A stretch of DNA of 60,257 bases, from the NCBI GenBank assembly GCA_003142955.1, contig PLOH01000087.1, forward strand, positions 1 through 60,257, read 5' to 3'. Below are positions 1 to 6,490 of this stretch, in pieces; the stretch's first letter is position 1, and the number at the start of each line of letters is the position of its first letter. The position numbers and the translations under genes are program-made. A model generated the notes under the pieces. The model was not told the origin of the DNA. It was given only the letters and a program-made list of their open reading frames with translations, and did not search any database. The stretch comes from Opitutia bacterium. GTDB lineage: Bacteria; Verrucomicrobiota; Verrucomicrobiia; Opitutales; Opitutaceae.

Positions 1-28
1 TCGGCCTGTCTTGGACAGCAGTGTTAGG

Positions 29-85
29 GGAAGTTCAAGGGGTCATGTCTCACCTTCCGTGAGACATGACCCCTTGTGAACTTCC
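29..85. repeat. Long imperfect hairpin, REP-like
   Basis: The left arm (29-53) and right arm (59-85) are reverse complements over 25 positions, with one two-base bulge (CA) in the right arm and a 5-nt loop (CTTCC). The core GGGGTCATGTCTCAC pairs perfectly with GTGAGACATGACCCC. Neither side has a T tract, so it is not a typical intrinsic terminator. Length and perfection fit a repetitive extragenic palindrome of the kind moved by REP-associated tyrosine transposases. That is inference, because no transposase is in view. The rest of 1-316 holds nothing else I recognise. Confidence 0.6.
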
Positions 86-316
86 TCCGGGCTTTTTTCG
101 AGCGGATAGGGTTTCGAGTCGTTGCCGAAGAATCGGTCGAGTGCAGGGGAGCCTATCTTCGCCGGTATGCCATGGACAAAGAAATCGAATCCGCCTAACA
201 AGTTGAGGCATCGACGACCTCCGCTGGCACTTCGGCTGCTGGGCAGCCTCGGCCGCGAGTCACCTCTAGCGTCTAGGCCGCACCCACATGTCTGAATTCA
301 CCTCAAGCCGGAGACG

Positions 317-598
317 ATGATGATCCAATGGATCCTGGCTGTTTTGTTGTTGATGCTGGCATTCAATGCCTATCGCACTGCAAAGCGGTGCGGAATTTGG
401 TCGTGGTCCAAGTTTTTCATTGTGGTGATCTCTATCGTTACATTCCCATTGCTCTTAATCGTTCCGCTGTCTCATCCCCGGTTGTCGCAGTGGGCAGGGA
501 ATCATCCAGGGATTGCAACTGCTGCGATCCTAATTGTGATTTTTGCGTTTGTGGGCGTGCTTGCGTACCTATTACGCAAGAAACCAACCAAGACATAG
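317..598 (+). CDS. Small membrane protein of unknown function
   Basis: A 93-residue ORF with three likely membrane segments (about residues 3-19, 32-52 and 66-86) and a basic tail ending KKPTKT. A purine-rich stretch (CCGGAGA, 308-314) precedes two consecutive ATG codons at 317 and 320. The second is better spaced, so the start may be 320. I recognise no family. The hydrophobic pattern and the ribosome-binding-like sequence make it more likely real than the overlapping frame at 328-609, which has no protein-like pattern. No operon partner is visible, and both flanks are largely non-coding. Confidence 0.5.
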   Translation: MMIQWILAVLLLMLAFNAYRTAKRCGIWSWSKFFIVVISIVTFPLLLIVPLSHPRLSQWAGNHPGIATAAILIVIFAFVGVLAYLLRKKPTKT

Positions 599-754
599 CT
601 ACTTCCTGACCGACCTAACCCCTCGTTCAACTCGGACCCAGCCGGCACTGCCCACTTCCATGTCTCACGGCTCTGATTCGTCTTCTTCGTCCACAATTCG
701 GCCGCCGGTCGGGCCGGTTAACTTCTTTCGTCGGGCATAAAGGCGTACATTTGA

Positions 755-1042
755 CGGCGGTTTCAGTGGTACTTAAGTGTCACTTATGAAAACACAGCTC
801 GTTACGGCGTTGAAGCGGCAGAGGCGGTGGCCAGGCGCGTATTCGCAACCACGGACCGCTTGGAATCGTTTCCAAAGCTGGGGCGGCGGATACCTGAATT
901 CCCGCACCGGAGTCATCGCCAGTTGTGGGCCAAGCCCTGCTGGCTGTACTACGGCATGGACGCTGACCGCGCGATCGTTCTGCACGTTCGCCGAGCTGAG
1001 CAGCTTTTTCGAGTCGAGGATTTGTTGAAGGACGAGGAATGA
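755..1042 (+). pseudogene. Remnant of ParE/RelE-type toxin
   Basis: The open frame after a stop at 752-754 reads as the helix-hairpin and beta-sheet part of a ParE/RelE plasmid-stabilisation toxin. An alanine-rich helix is followed by FPKLGRRIPEF (compare FPxLGRxVPE in the family), then a strand region with WLYYG and IVLHVRRAEQ. The usual N-terminal strand and first helix turn, with a start codon, are missing. The first plausible start (GTG 827) would lose the alpha hairpin. No antitoxin gene is recognisable upstream. I read it as a decayed toxin, although a non-ATG start near 755 cannot be excluded. Confidence 0.5.
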
Positions 1043-1287
1043 AGGTGCCCGATCGGGTAACCGGTATGGGCCCGGTTGCACGTGGTGCCAGGCGCAAGTG
1101 CACAAATTGCCCTAATCGAGTCCGTGGTTTTAGAGCGCCGTCAGGACAAAAAGGAGCCGTTTGGATGGAAGCGATTTGAGCGCAAAGGATTAGATCGGGC
1201 GCGGGCGTGTCGGCACAGCCGATGCAAGGCCACGCTCGCGTCGGCGCCAGAACGGCTCCGGCCAATCAACCGATCAATTCAAATCCT

Positions 1288-1470
1288 ATGGACTCCTCAA
1301 ATCTCACTCCTGCCACTCCTCCTCCGGTTGCGAGCGTTCCTGCGGCCGTACCCGCACCGGTTTCAGCTCCGGTCGCGGCCAGCGTAACGCCCGCACCAGC
1401 GGCGGCGGTTGTGCCTGCCACGACCTGGGCGGCCAAGCCGAAGAAAGCGCGCGGCGCCAAGAAATTCTGA
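1288..1470 (+). CDS. Pro/Ala-rich small ORF with basic tail, doubtful
   Basis: Sixty residues: a Pro/Ala/Val low-complexity tract (about residues 6-48) followed by a lysine-rich end (KPKKARGAKKF). Basic Ala/Pro-rich tails occur in small nucleoid-associated proteins of GC-rich bacteria, but no defined domain is visible. A GTG at 1207 could extend it by 27 residues. There is no Shine-Dalgarno sequence at either start. Composition alone could produce such an ORF by chance in GC-rich DNA, so confidence is low. Confidence 0.3.
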   Translation: MDSSNLTPATPPPVASVPAAVPAPVSAPVAASVTPAPAAAVVPATTWAAKPKKARGAKKF

Positions 1471-1811
1471 ACCAGTCGCAGAGAGCGCTGGAGATTCTGC
1501 CAGCCGCTTACCATTGCGATCCGGGCTGTCGGTGTTGCCGGATGAGCGGAATCATCCAAGTGCAGCGTCGCCGCCCGGATTTTTTCTAACTCGGGTCTGA
1601 GCGAACCCAGGCGCAGGAAGGTCGCTCGCGACCGATAATCGCCCGCCCCTCGACCTCGCTCGGGGCCCTGAGACATCTGTCGAACGGGCCAGCGGGCTTC
1701 CGACACCGGCACACTGGTCGGTTCATCCCCCGGTGCTGCTCTCGAGCATCGTCAGGGCTTCAGAAAACTGTCGCAAGTGCGTCCGCTCTGCACAAACAAT
1801 CACCCCTGTCC
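1471..1811. other. Intergenic, one REP-like hairpin
   Basis: About 340 bp without a supported gene. At 1615-1645 lies a copy of the REP-like sequence also seen at 5791-5837 (AGGAAG, then hairpin GGTCGC-TC-GCGACC, then CGATAATCGCCCGC). Its partner half is degraded. No clear promoter for the 1812 gene was identified. Confidence 0.5.
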
Positions 1812-2294
1812 ATGGAGCCCATCGAGCAGCTTATTCCCCATCGTCCGCCCTTCCGGTTTGTCGACGAAATCATCGCGGTTGGCGTCGACACGATGACCAC
1901 CCGCCTCCGCGTGCGGCCGGAAGAGGATTTCTTCAAGGGGCATTACCCCGGCAATCCGATCATGCCGGGAGTGCTCATTTGCGAGTCGGTGTTCCAGTCG
2001 GGCTGCGCGATGGTTTCACGACAGATGGCGGCCGCCCAGGACGACCTCGCGCGTTACACCCCCGTGCTCGCGCGCATCAACGACGTCAAATTCAAGAGCA
2101 TCGTGAAGCCAGGCGATGAGTTGATCATCGACGTCAGGCTGAAGGAACGCCTCGGTCGCTTCATGTTTCTGAGCGGATCCGTCCAGACGGCGGACCATCG
2201 CAAAGTGCTGACGGTGAACTTCGGCGTCGCGCTCATTGAGAAGGAGGCGCCTGCAACCGCGGCCGGGGCGAGCCCGGCGCCACCCGTCCCATGA
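1812..2294 (+). CDS. fabZ: 3-hydroxyacyl-ACP dehydratase, FabZ-like
   Basis: A 160-residue hotdog-fold dehydratase of the FabZ type. FabZ proteins dehydrate beta-hydroxyacyl-ACP in fatty-acid elongation. The catalytic signature GHYPGNPIMPGVLICE is present, with His44 and Glu58 at the family's usual spacing of 14 residues, and the N-terminus has the typical IPHRPPFRFVD. The C-terminal 15 residues (Ala/Pro-rich) are an extension. The gene overlaps the next one by ATGA (2291-2294), so it is translationally coupled to the reductase and part of the ole-like operon. It may be a pathway-dedicated paralogue rather than the housekeeping FabZ, because the rest of the fab cluster is absent. Confidence 0.9.
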   Translation: MEPIEQLIPHRPPFRFVDEIIAVGVDTMTTRLRVRPEEDFFKGHYPGNPIMPGVLICESVFQSGCAMVSRQMAAAQDDLARYTPVLARINDVKFKSIVKPGDELIIDVRLKERLGRFMFLSGSVQTADHRKVLTVNFGVALIEKEAPATAAGASPAPPVP

Positions 2295-3142
2295 GCTTCC
2301 TCGACGTGACCGGGAAGACGTTTCTCGTTTTTGGTGTGGCCAACCGGAAGAGTGTGGCGTGGGCCGTCGCCCGAACCCTCGAAGCGGAAGGTGCCAAGGT
2401 CGTGTATAGCGTCCGTTCCGAGGAGCGGAAGAAGGTGCTGGCGGATCTCCTGCGAGACCGGCCGGTGTACGTCTGCGATGTCGAGCAGGACGGCGCGGCG
2501 GACCGGCTGGGCGCAATCGTTGGGCCCGCTCACGGGCCGCTGGCCGGCATCGTGCATTCGCTCGCGTTCGCCAGTTACGCCGAAGGCTTCAAGCCGTTTC
2601 ACGAAACCAAGCGCGCCGACTTTCTGCAGGCCACCGCGATCTCCTGTTTCTCGCTCGTGGAAATCGCCCGCGCTTTCCAACCCCATCTGGCGCGCGACGC
2701 CTCGGTCGTCACCATCGGGATCTCGTCGCTCCTGATCACGCCGGACAATTACGGCTACATGGGCCCGATCAAGGCGGCGCTGGAGTCAACCGCGCGGTTT
2801 CTGGCAAAGTCGTTCAGCGCGGAGAGCGAGATCCGCTTCAACGTGGTGGGTTCCGGTCCCCTGAAGACCAGCGCCTCCGCCGGTATTCCCGGCTATTTGG
2901 AGAGCTATCTCTACGCGGAGAAGCTCACGTATCGCAAACGGGCGCTCGCCACCCAGGAAGTGGCCGACGCCACGGTGTTTCTGCTCAGCGCGCGCAGCAG
3001 CGGGTTGAACGGGGCCACGCTGATCGTCGACGCCGGACTCGGGGCCAACTATTTCGACAAGGACGTGATCCGGCTGGCCATGCGGCCCCAGGCGCCTGCG
3101 GCGCAAGCCCCAAATCCCAAGCTTCCAAATTCCAAAGATTAG
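2291..3142 (+). CDS. FabI-like SDR (enoyl-ACP reductase family)
   Basis: A 283-residue short-chain dehydrogenase closest to enoyl-ACP reductase FabI. It has the FabI-type nucleotide-binding loop GVANRKSVAWAVAR (about residues 15-28) and the SDR Tyr154-x6-Lys161 pair in NYGYMGPIK. FabI normally has a second active-site tyrosine ten residues before this Tyr (E. coli Tyr146). Here the aligned residue is Ile144, so it is not a canonical FabI and its substrate may differ. The last ~18 residues (Pro/Ala/Asn/Lys-rich) look like read-through into non-coding sequence. It overlaps fabZ by 4 nt and is followed 33 bp later by oleA. Confidence 0.8.
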   Translation: MSFLDVTGKTFLVFGVANRKSVAWAVARTLEAEGAKVVYSVRSEERKKVLADLLRDRPVYVCDVEQDGAADRLGAIVGPAHGPLAGIVHSLAFASYAEGFKPFHETKRADFLQATAISCFSLVEIARAFQPHLARDASVVTIGISSLLITPDNYGYMGPIKAALESTARFLAKSFSAESEIRFNVVGSGPLKTSASAGIPGYLESYLYAEKLTYRKRALATQEVADATVFLLSARSSGLNGATLIVDAGLGANYFDKDVIRLAMRPQAPAAQAPNPKLPNSKD

Positions 3143-3175
3143 TTCGGCTAATTCCGGCCTTTGAGATCTCCTACG

Positions 3176-4210
3176 ATGCGTTTTCAGAACGTTTGTCTCG
3201 AATCGATCGCGGTCGCGCTGCCGGAAGAGGTTTGGACGTCCACGGCCATCGAGGAACGCCTCCGGCCGCTGTACGAGCGCCTCCGGCTGCCGTTCGGGCG
3301 GCTGGAGTTGATGAGCGGCATTCGCGAGCGCCGGTTCTGGCCGCCGGGGACCCGGCCGTCGGATGCCAGTGCGGCGGCGGGCCGGGCGGTCCTGGCGCAG
3401 TCGGCCCTCCGGCCGGAACAGATCGAGACTTTCATCCATGCGGCGGTTTGCCGGGACATGCTCGAGCCGGCCACGGCGGCGTTCGCGCACCGAAAACTCG
3501 GGCTCCCCGCGAGGGCCCAGATCTTCGACGTTTCCAATGCCTGCCTTGGCTTTCTCAACAGCCTCACGATTCTCGCTGCGATGATCGAATCCGGTCAGAT
3601 CCGCTGCGGAATGGTCGTAGCCGGCGAAAACGGCCGGCCGCTGGTGGAACGCACGCTGCAGCACCTGGCGACCGCGCCGCTGGATCGCAACCAGATTAAA
3701 CCGTTCTTTGCGAACCTGACGATCGGTTCGGGCGCCGCTGCCGCCATCGTCTGCCACCGTTCGCTCGTGCGGGACCGGCCGCATCGGCTGCTCGGCGGAA
3801 TCTGCCTGACCGCCACCGAGTACAGCGAACTCTGCCAGGGCGACGCGGCGGGCGGGGACGGACTGGAAATGCAAACTGACTCGGAGCAATTGCTGGTAGC
3901 GGGCGTGGCCGTCGCCCAGCGCGCATGGGCCGCCTTCCAGCAGGAGACCGGCTGGGGGGATGCCTCCGTCGATCGTTTTGTGTGCCATCAAGTCGGCGCG
4001 ATGCACCGCCGCCGGCTGTACGAAGCCCTGGGGATCGATCTGGCCCGCGATTTCTCCACCTTTGAGACCCTGGGCAACATGGGATCGGTCTCGCTGCCCG
4101 CGACGCTCGCCCAGGCGGTGGCGAGCGGCGCGGTCGTGGCGGGCCACCGGGTCGGACTGCTGGGGATCGGCAGCGGGATCAACTGCATGATGCTGGCCCT
4201 CGAATGGTGA
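3176..4210 (+). CDS. oleA: OleA-type thiolase (head-to-head acyl condensation)
   Basis: A 344-residue KAS III/thiolase-fold enzyme. OleA condenses two fatty acyl-CoAs head to head into a 2-alkyl-3-keto acid. Cys123 (DVSNACLGF), His271 (VCHQVG) and Asn301 (LGNMGSVSLP) form the catalytic set. Glu97 in VCRDMLEP sits 26 residues before the cysteine, as Glu117-Cys143 do in Xanthomonas OleA, and His-Asn spacing (30) also matches. That glutamate separates OleA from FabH. The C-terminus GIGSGINCMMLALEW is also OleA-like. Start ATG 3176 is preferred over TTG 3161. The stop overlaps the oleB start by 7 nt. Confidence 0.88.
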   Translation: MRFQNVCLESIAVALPEEVWTSTAIEERLRPLYERLRLPFGRLELMSGIRERRFWPPGTRPSDASAAAGRAVLAQSALRPEQIETFIHAAVCRDMLEPATAAFAHRKLGLPARAQIFDVSNACLGFLNSLTILAAMIESGQIRCGMVVAGENGRPLVERTLQHLATAPLDRNQIKPFFANLTIGSGAAAAIVCHRSLVRDRPHRLLGGICLTATEYSELCQGDAAGGDGLEMQTDSEQLLVAGVAVAQRAWAAFQQETGWGDASVDRFVCHQVGAMHRRRLYEALGIDLARDFSTFETLGNMGSVSLPATLAQAVASGAVVAGHRVGLLGIGSGINCMMLALEW

Positions 4211-5097
4211 CCGTGGCAGAGCTTCCCGGCTGGCTGCGCCGGCTGTATCCCTTCGAGCTGAAAGCGCTGTCCGGCGGAGGGGCGTGGATGAGCTACGTCG
4301 ACGAGGGCCCGCGCACGGACGAGGCGGTGCTGCTGGTGCATGGAAACCCGACGTGGTCGTTCTATTACCGGGAACTCATCCAGCGGCTGACGGCGGCGGG
4401 GAGACGGTGCGTGGCGCCGGATCACATCGGCATGGGACTCTCCGACAAGCCCCCCGACTACCCCTACCGGCTCGCGACCCACATCGAGAATCTGACCCGG
4501 CTGGTGGCCTCGCTCGGGCTGCGCCGGGTGCACCTCGTTGTGCACGACTGGGGTGGCGCCATCGGTTTGGGATGGGCGGGGCGGCATCCCGGGATGGTCG
4601 GGCGTATTGTAATTATGAATACAGCGGCGTTTCCGTCGCCGCGGCTGCCCTTTCGCATCCGCCTCTGCCGGGCGCCGCTGCTCGGCGCGGCGCTGGTCCG
4701 CGGGCTCAACGGATTCGCGGGACCGGCGACGTGGATGGCCGTCCGGCGGCAGCCCCTGGCCGCCGCAGTGAAGCGCGGCTATCTTTTCCCCTACGACTCC
4801 TGGGCGAACCGGATCGGCGTCGCGCGATTCGTCGCCGACATTCCGATGCGAGCGGGGCATCCGACGATGCCGGTGCTGGAACAGGTGGCGGCCGGGCTGG
4901 CGCATTTTCAGAACCATCCCATCACCATTTTTTGGGGCGGCGCGGATTTCTGTTTTAACGACTCGTTCTTTCATCATTGGCGTGCGATTTACCCGCAGGC
5001 GAATCCGCTCTATCTGCCCGGCGCCGGGCATTACGTCCTGGAAGACGCCACGCCGGCTGAACTCGCTGGGATCACGGAATTCCTCAGTCAGGCGTAG
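4204..5097 (+). CDS. oleB: OleB-type alpha/beta hydrolase (beta-lactone decarboxylase)
   Basis: A 297-residue alpha/beta hydrolase of the haloalkane-dehalogenase-like group. OleB converts the beta-lactone made by OleC into a cis-olefin plus CO2. The motifs HGNPTWSFYYR (about 46-56), PDHIGMGLSDKP and the nucleophile elbow VVHDWGG (Asp115) are OleB/HLD-like, and the general base is His276 (GAGHYVLED). Positions fit the Asp114/His277 pair I recall for Xanthomonas OleB. Overlap with oleA shows translational coupling. The expected next genes, oleC (AMP-dependent beta-lactone synthetase) and oleD (reductase), are absent. A haloalkane dehalogenase is the alternative, but the context favours OleB. 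Confidence 0.83.
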   Translation: MVTVAELPGWLRRLYPFELKALSGGGAWMSYVDEGPRTDEAVLLVHGNPTWSFYYRELIQRLTAAGRRCVAPDHIGMGLSDKPPDYPYRLATHIENLTRLVASLGLRRVHLVVHDWGGAIGLGWAGRHPGMVGRIVIMNTAAFPSPRLPFRIRLCRAPLLGAALVRGLNGFAGPATWMAVRRQPLAAAVKRGYLFPYDSWANRIGVARFVADIPMRAGHPTMPVLEQVAAGLAHFQNHPITIFWGGADFCFNDSFFHHWRAIYPQANPLYLPGAGHYVLEDATPAELAGITEFLSQA

Positions 5098-5402
5098 CCC
5101 GGATGCCCCTGCATTCGGACTGAGGCTTGGCCGGGGCGGCGCCGGCAAAAAGCCGGTGCGGATTGGCCGGACGCGCGTGGAGCGGCTTGTGGGAAAACCG
5201 CGCCGCCTTACTCAGAGCATTCCGGCTCGATTTGAGCGCGTGGCGATGCCGGCTGAACGATGGGGCCGGGGGGCGAGGGCACGGAGGATTCATTGCATGC
5301 CGCGGGATCGCAACTATTGCAGATTATTTGAATCGCGTCGTTAGCGATCTAATTGTGGCGCGGGTTTTTGCACATTGGTCCGAAGAAGCTTAGTTTCGCT
5401 TC
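5098..5402. other. Intergenic after oleB
   Basis: No supported gene. A GC-rich hairpin with an 8-bp stem and A5 loop (5139-5159) lies 41 bp after the oleB stop. It has no T tract and could at most be a weak terminator or processing site. I see no remnant of oleC or oleD in any frame here. Confidence 0.4.
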
Positions 5403-5630
5403 ATGAACGCAAGCATCCTGGAAGGGAAGGCCGTCGATTTATTCATGGAAAGCCTGTTTGACGCTTACGAGGAGGCTGTCCAATTACGCGAGGTCAAAAC
5501 GGCGGTCGATGCGAGGAGAGGGGCGGGAAGAATTGCAGCGAGCATGGAAATGGCTCTCGGCAATCTGGCCGAGTTTGGCGTTCATGCGGGATCCCGCTGG
5601 GACCAGATCCGCCGCCAATATCCAAATTGA
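5403..5630 (+). CDS. Small hypothetical protein
   Basis: Seventy-five residues, mostly helical by composition (acidic N-terminal helix around residues 8-30, basic centre, final RWDQIRRQYPN), with no membrane segment or recognisable motif. It starts at ATG with no Shine-Dalgarno sequence. The amphipathic composition makes it look more like a real protein than its overlapping frames. It stands alone between the ole-like operon and a repeat region, and its function is unknown. Confidence 0.4.
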   Translation: MNASILEGKAVDLFMESLFDAYEEAVQLREVKTAVDARRGAGRIAASMEMALGNLAEFGVHAGSRWDQIRRQYPN

Positions 5631-6020
5631 CGGAGTCGAGTCATTGGTCTGCTGGCCCTGCAATTTTGGTCCGCGCCGGGTTTGCCTTGGCAAACCTCGG
5701 GCTGACTGGAACGCAGGGCGAGTGGTTTCTCCGTTGTCATGACCGGGAGCGCCGGCTCAATCGATCGCGCTGAGACTCGGGATCACGCAGTAAGAAGGTC
5801 GCTTGCGACCGATGATCGCCCGCAAGCGGGCTTCCTATCACCGGCCCACCGATCGGTTCGCGAGCGCACGAGGAGAATTGCCAGCAATTGCATGATCCCG
5901 ACTGAGACCTGGGATCACGCGCCTGGAAGTTAAGGCGCAAAACCCATGCATGCCCATGGGGTCCGGCCGTTCCGGGGAGCGCAAGCAGTTTTAGCGGCTG
6001 ACAAGATTGTGAAACAAGGC
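5631..6020. other. Intergenic, repeat-rich
   Basis: No gene is supported. It contains the REPIN-like palindrome 5791-5837 and two copies of an 18-bp direct repeat, TGAGAC(TC/CT)GGGATCACGC, at 5771-5788 and 5903-5920, which flank that palindrome about 130 bp apart. Confidence 0.5.
5791..5837. repeat. REPIN-like palindrome
   Basis: Two small hairpins face each other: GGTCGC-TT-GCGACC on the left and GCCCGC-AA-GCGGGC on the right. They are enclosed by TAAGAAG and CTTCCTA and joined by GATGATC. Read outward-in, both halves follow the pattern TA(A/G)GAAG-hairpin-CGAT, but with different stem bases that still pair. A partly decayed copy is at 1615-1645. Confidence 0.65.
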
Positions 6021-6050
6021 TTGACCTGAGTTAACATATATCCATATATA
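6021..6050 (+). promoter_or_regulatory. Sigma-70-like promoter with AT dyad operator
   Basis: A -35-like TTGACC (6021-6026) and a -10-like TATATA (6045-6050) are separated by 18 bp, 36 bp before the first ATG of the efflux operon. A perfect dyad ATATAT-CC-ATATAT (6036-6049) overlaps the -10. The position suits a repressor such as an ArsR/SmtB-family protein, which often bind AT-rich palindromes at small-membrane-protein/rhodanese operons. The regulator is not in the window, so this is inference. Confidence 0.5.
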
Positions 6051-6085
6051 CGCATAAAGAATTACCGACGTTCGCTCGTTCCAAC

Positions 6086-6307
6086 ATGAAAACCGAATCC
6101 ATCATCCGTCTCCTCGCCGGCACCCTGGTGCTGGTCAGTGTCACGCTCGCGCACTTCTTGAGCCCGTGGTGGCTGCTCCTCGCGGTGTTCGTCGGGGTCA
6201 ACCTGGTGCAATCCGTCTTCACCGGCTTCTGCCTCGCGGAGATCATCCTGCGCAAACTCAGATTGGGCGACGGCGCTTGCGCGGTGAACCCGGAACGGAA
6301 GCCATGA
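6086..6307 (+). CDS. DUF2892 (YgaP-like) membrane protein
   Basis: Seventy-three residues with two membrane helices (about 7-25 and 28-52) in the pattern of the YgaP-type transmembrane domain, DUF2892. It has an N-terminal R-LAG, a central WWLLLAVFVGVNLVQS and the following TGFCLAE with a cysteine. In E. coli YgaP this domain is fused to a rhodanese; here a rhodanese is the last gene of the same operon. Its role is probably in the membrane during sulfane-sulfur or metal stress, known only by association. It overlaps the next gene by ATGA. Confidence 0.75.
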   Translation: MKTESIIRLLAGTLVLVSVTLAHFLSPWWLLLAVFVGVNLVQSVFTGFCLAEIILRKLRLGDGACAVNPERKP

Positions 6308-6486
6308 ATCACCCGACGCTCCGTTTTGTCGCCTGCGTCCTCGCCGGCGCGCTGCTCGGCGGACTGATGGGCTATTTTGGTCGGTGCGCCTCCGGCAGCT
6401 GTCCGCTCATATCCACGTGGTGGCGGGGCGCGCTCTATGGCGGTTTCCTCGGCCTGCTGTTTGCCCTCGGCTCCCGGACCGCGTGA
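6304..6486 (+). CDS. Small membrane protein, DUF6132-like
   Basis: Sixty residues with two glycine-rich membrane helices (about 7-25 and 40-57) separated by RCASGSCPLISTWWRGALYG, which carries the C-x4-C pattern of the DUF6132 family. That family is often found beside rhodanese and DUF2892 genes. It starts inside the previous gene's stop codon (ATGA, 6304-6307) and ends 4 bp before the tolC-like gene, so the three are coupled. Two cysteines facing the same loop could take part in thiol or metal chemistry, which is inference. Function is unknown. Confidence 0.65.
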   Translation: MNHPTLRFVACVLAGALLGGLMGYFGRCASGSCPLISTWWRGALYGGFLGLLFALGSRTA

Positions 6487-6490
6487 CTCC

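Noticed and set aside
4204-5097. Haloalkane dehalogenase for the alpha/beta hydrolase
   Set aside because: The nucleophile Asp and fold are shared, but coupling to oleA favours OleB; kept as an alternative.
5139-5159. Hairpin after oleB as Rho-independent terminator
   Set aside because: Eight-bp stem with A5 loop but no T tract; noted only as a weak hairpin.
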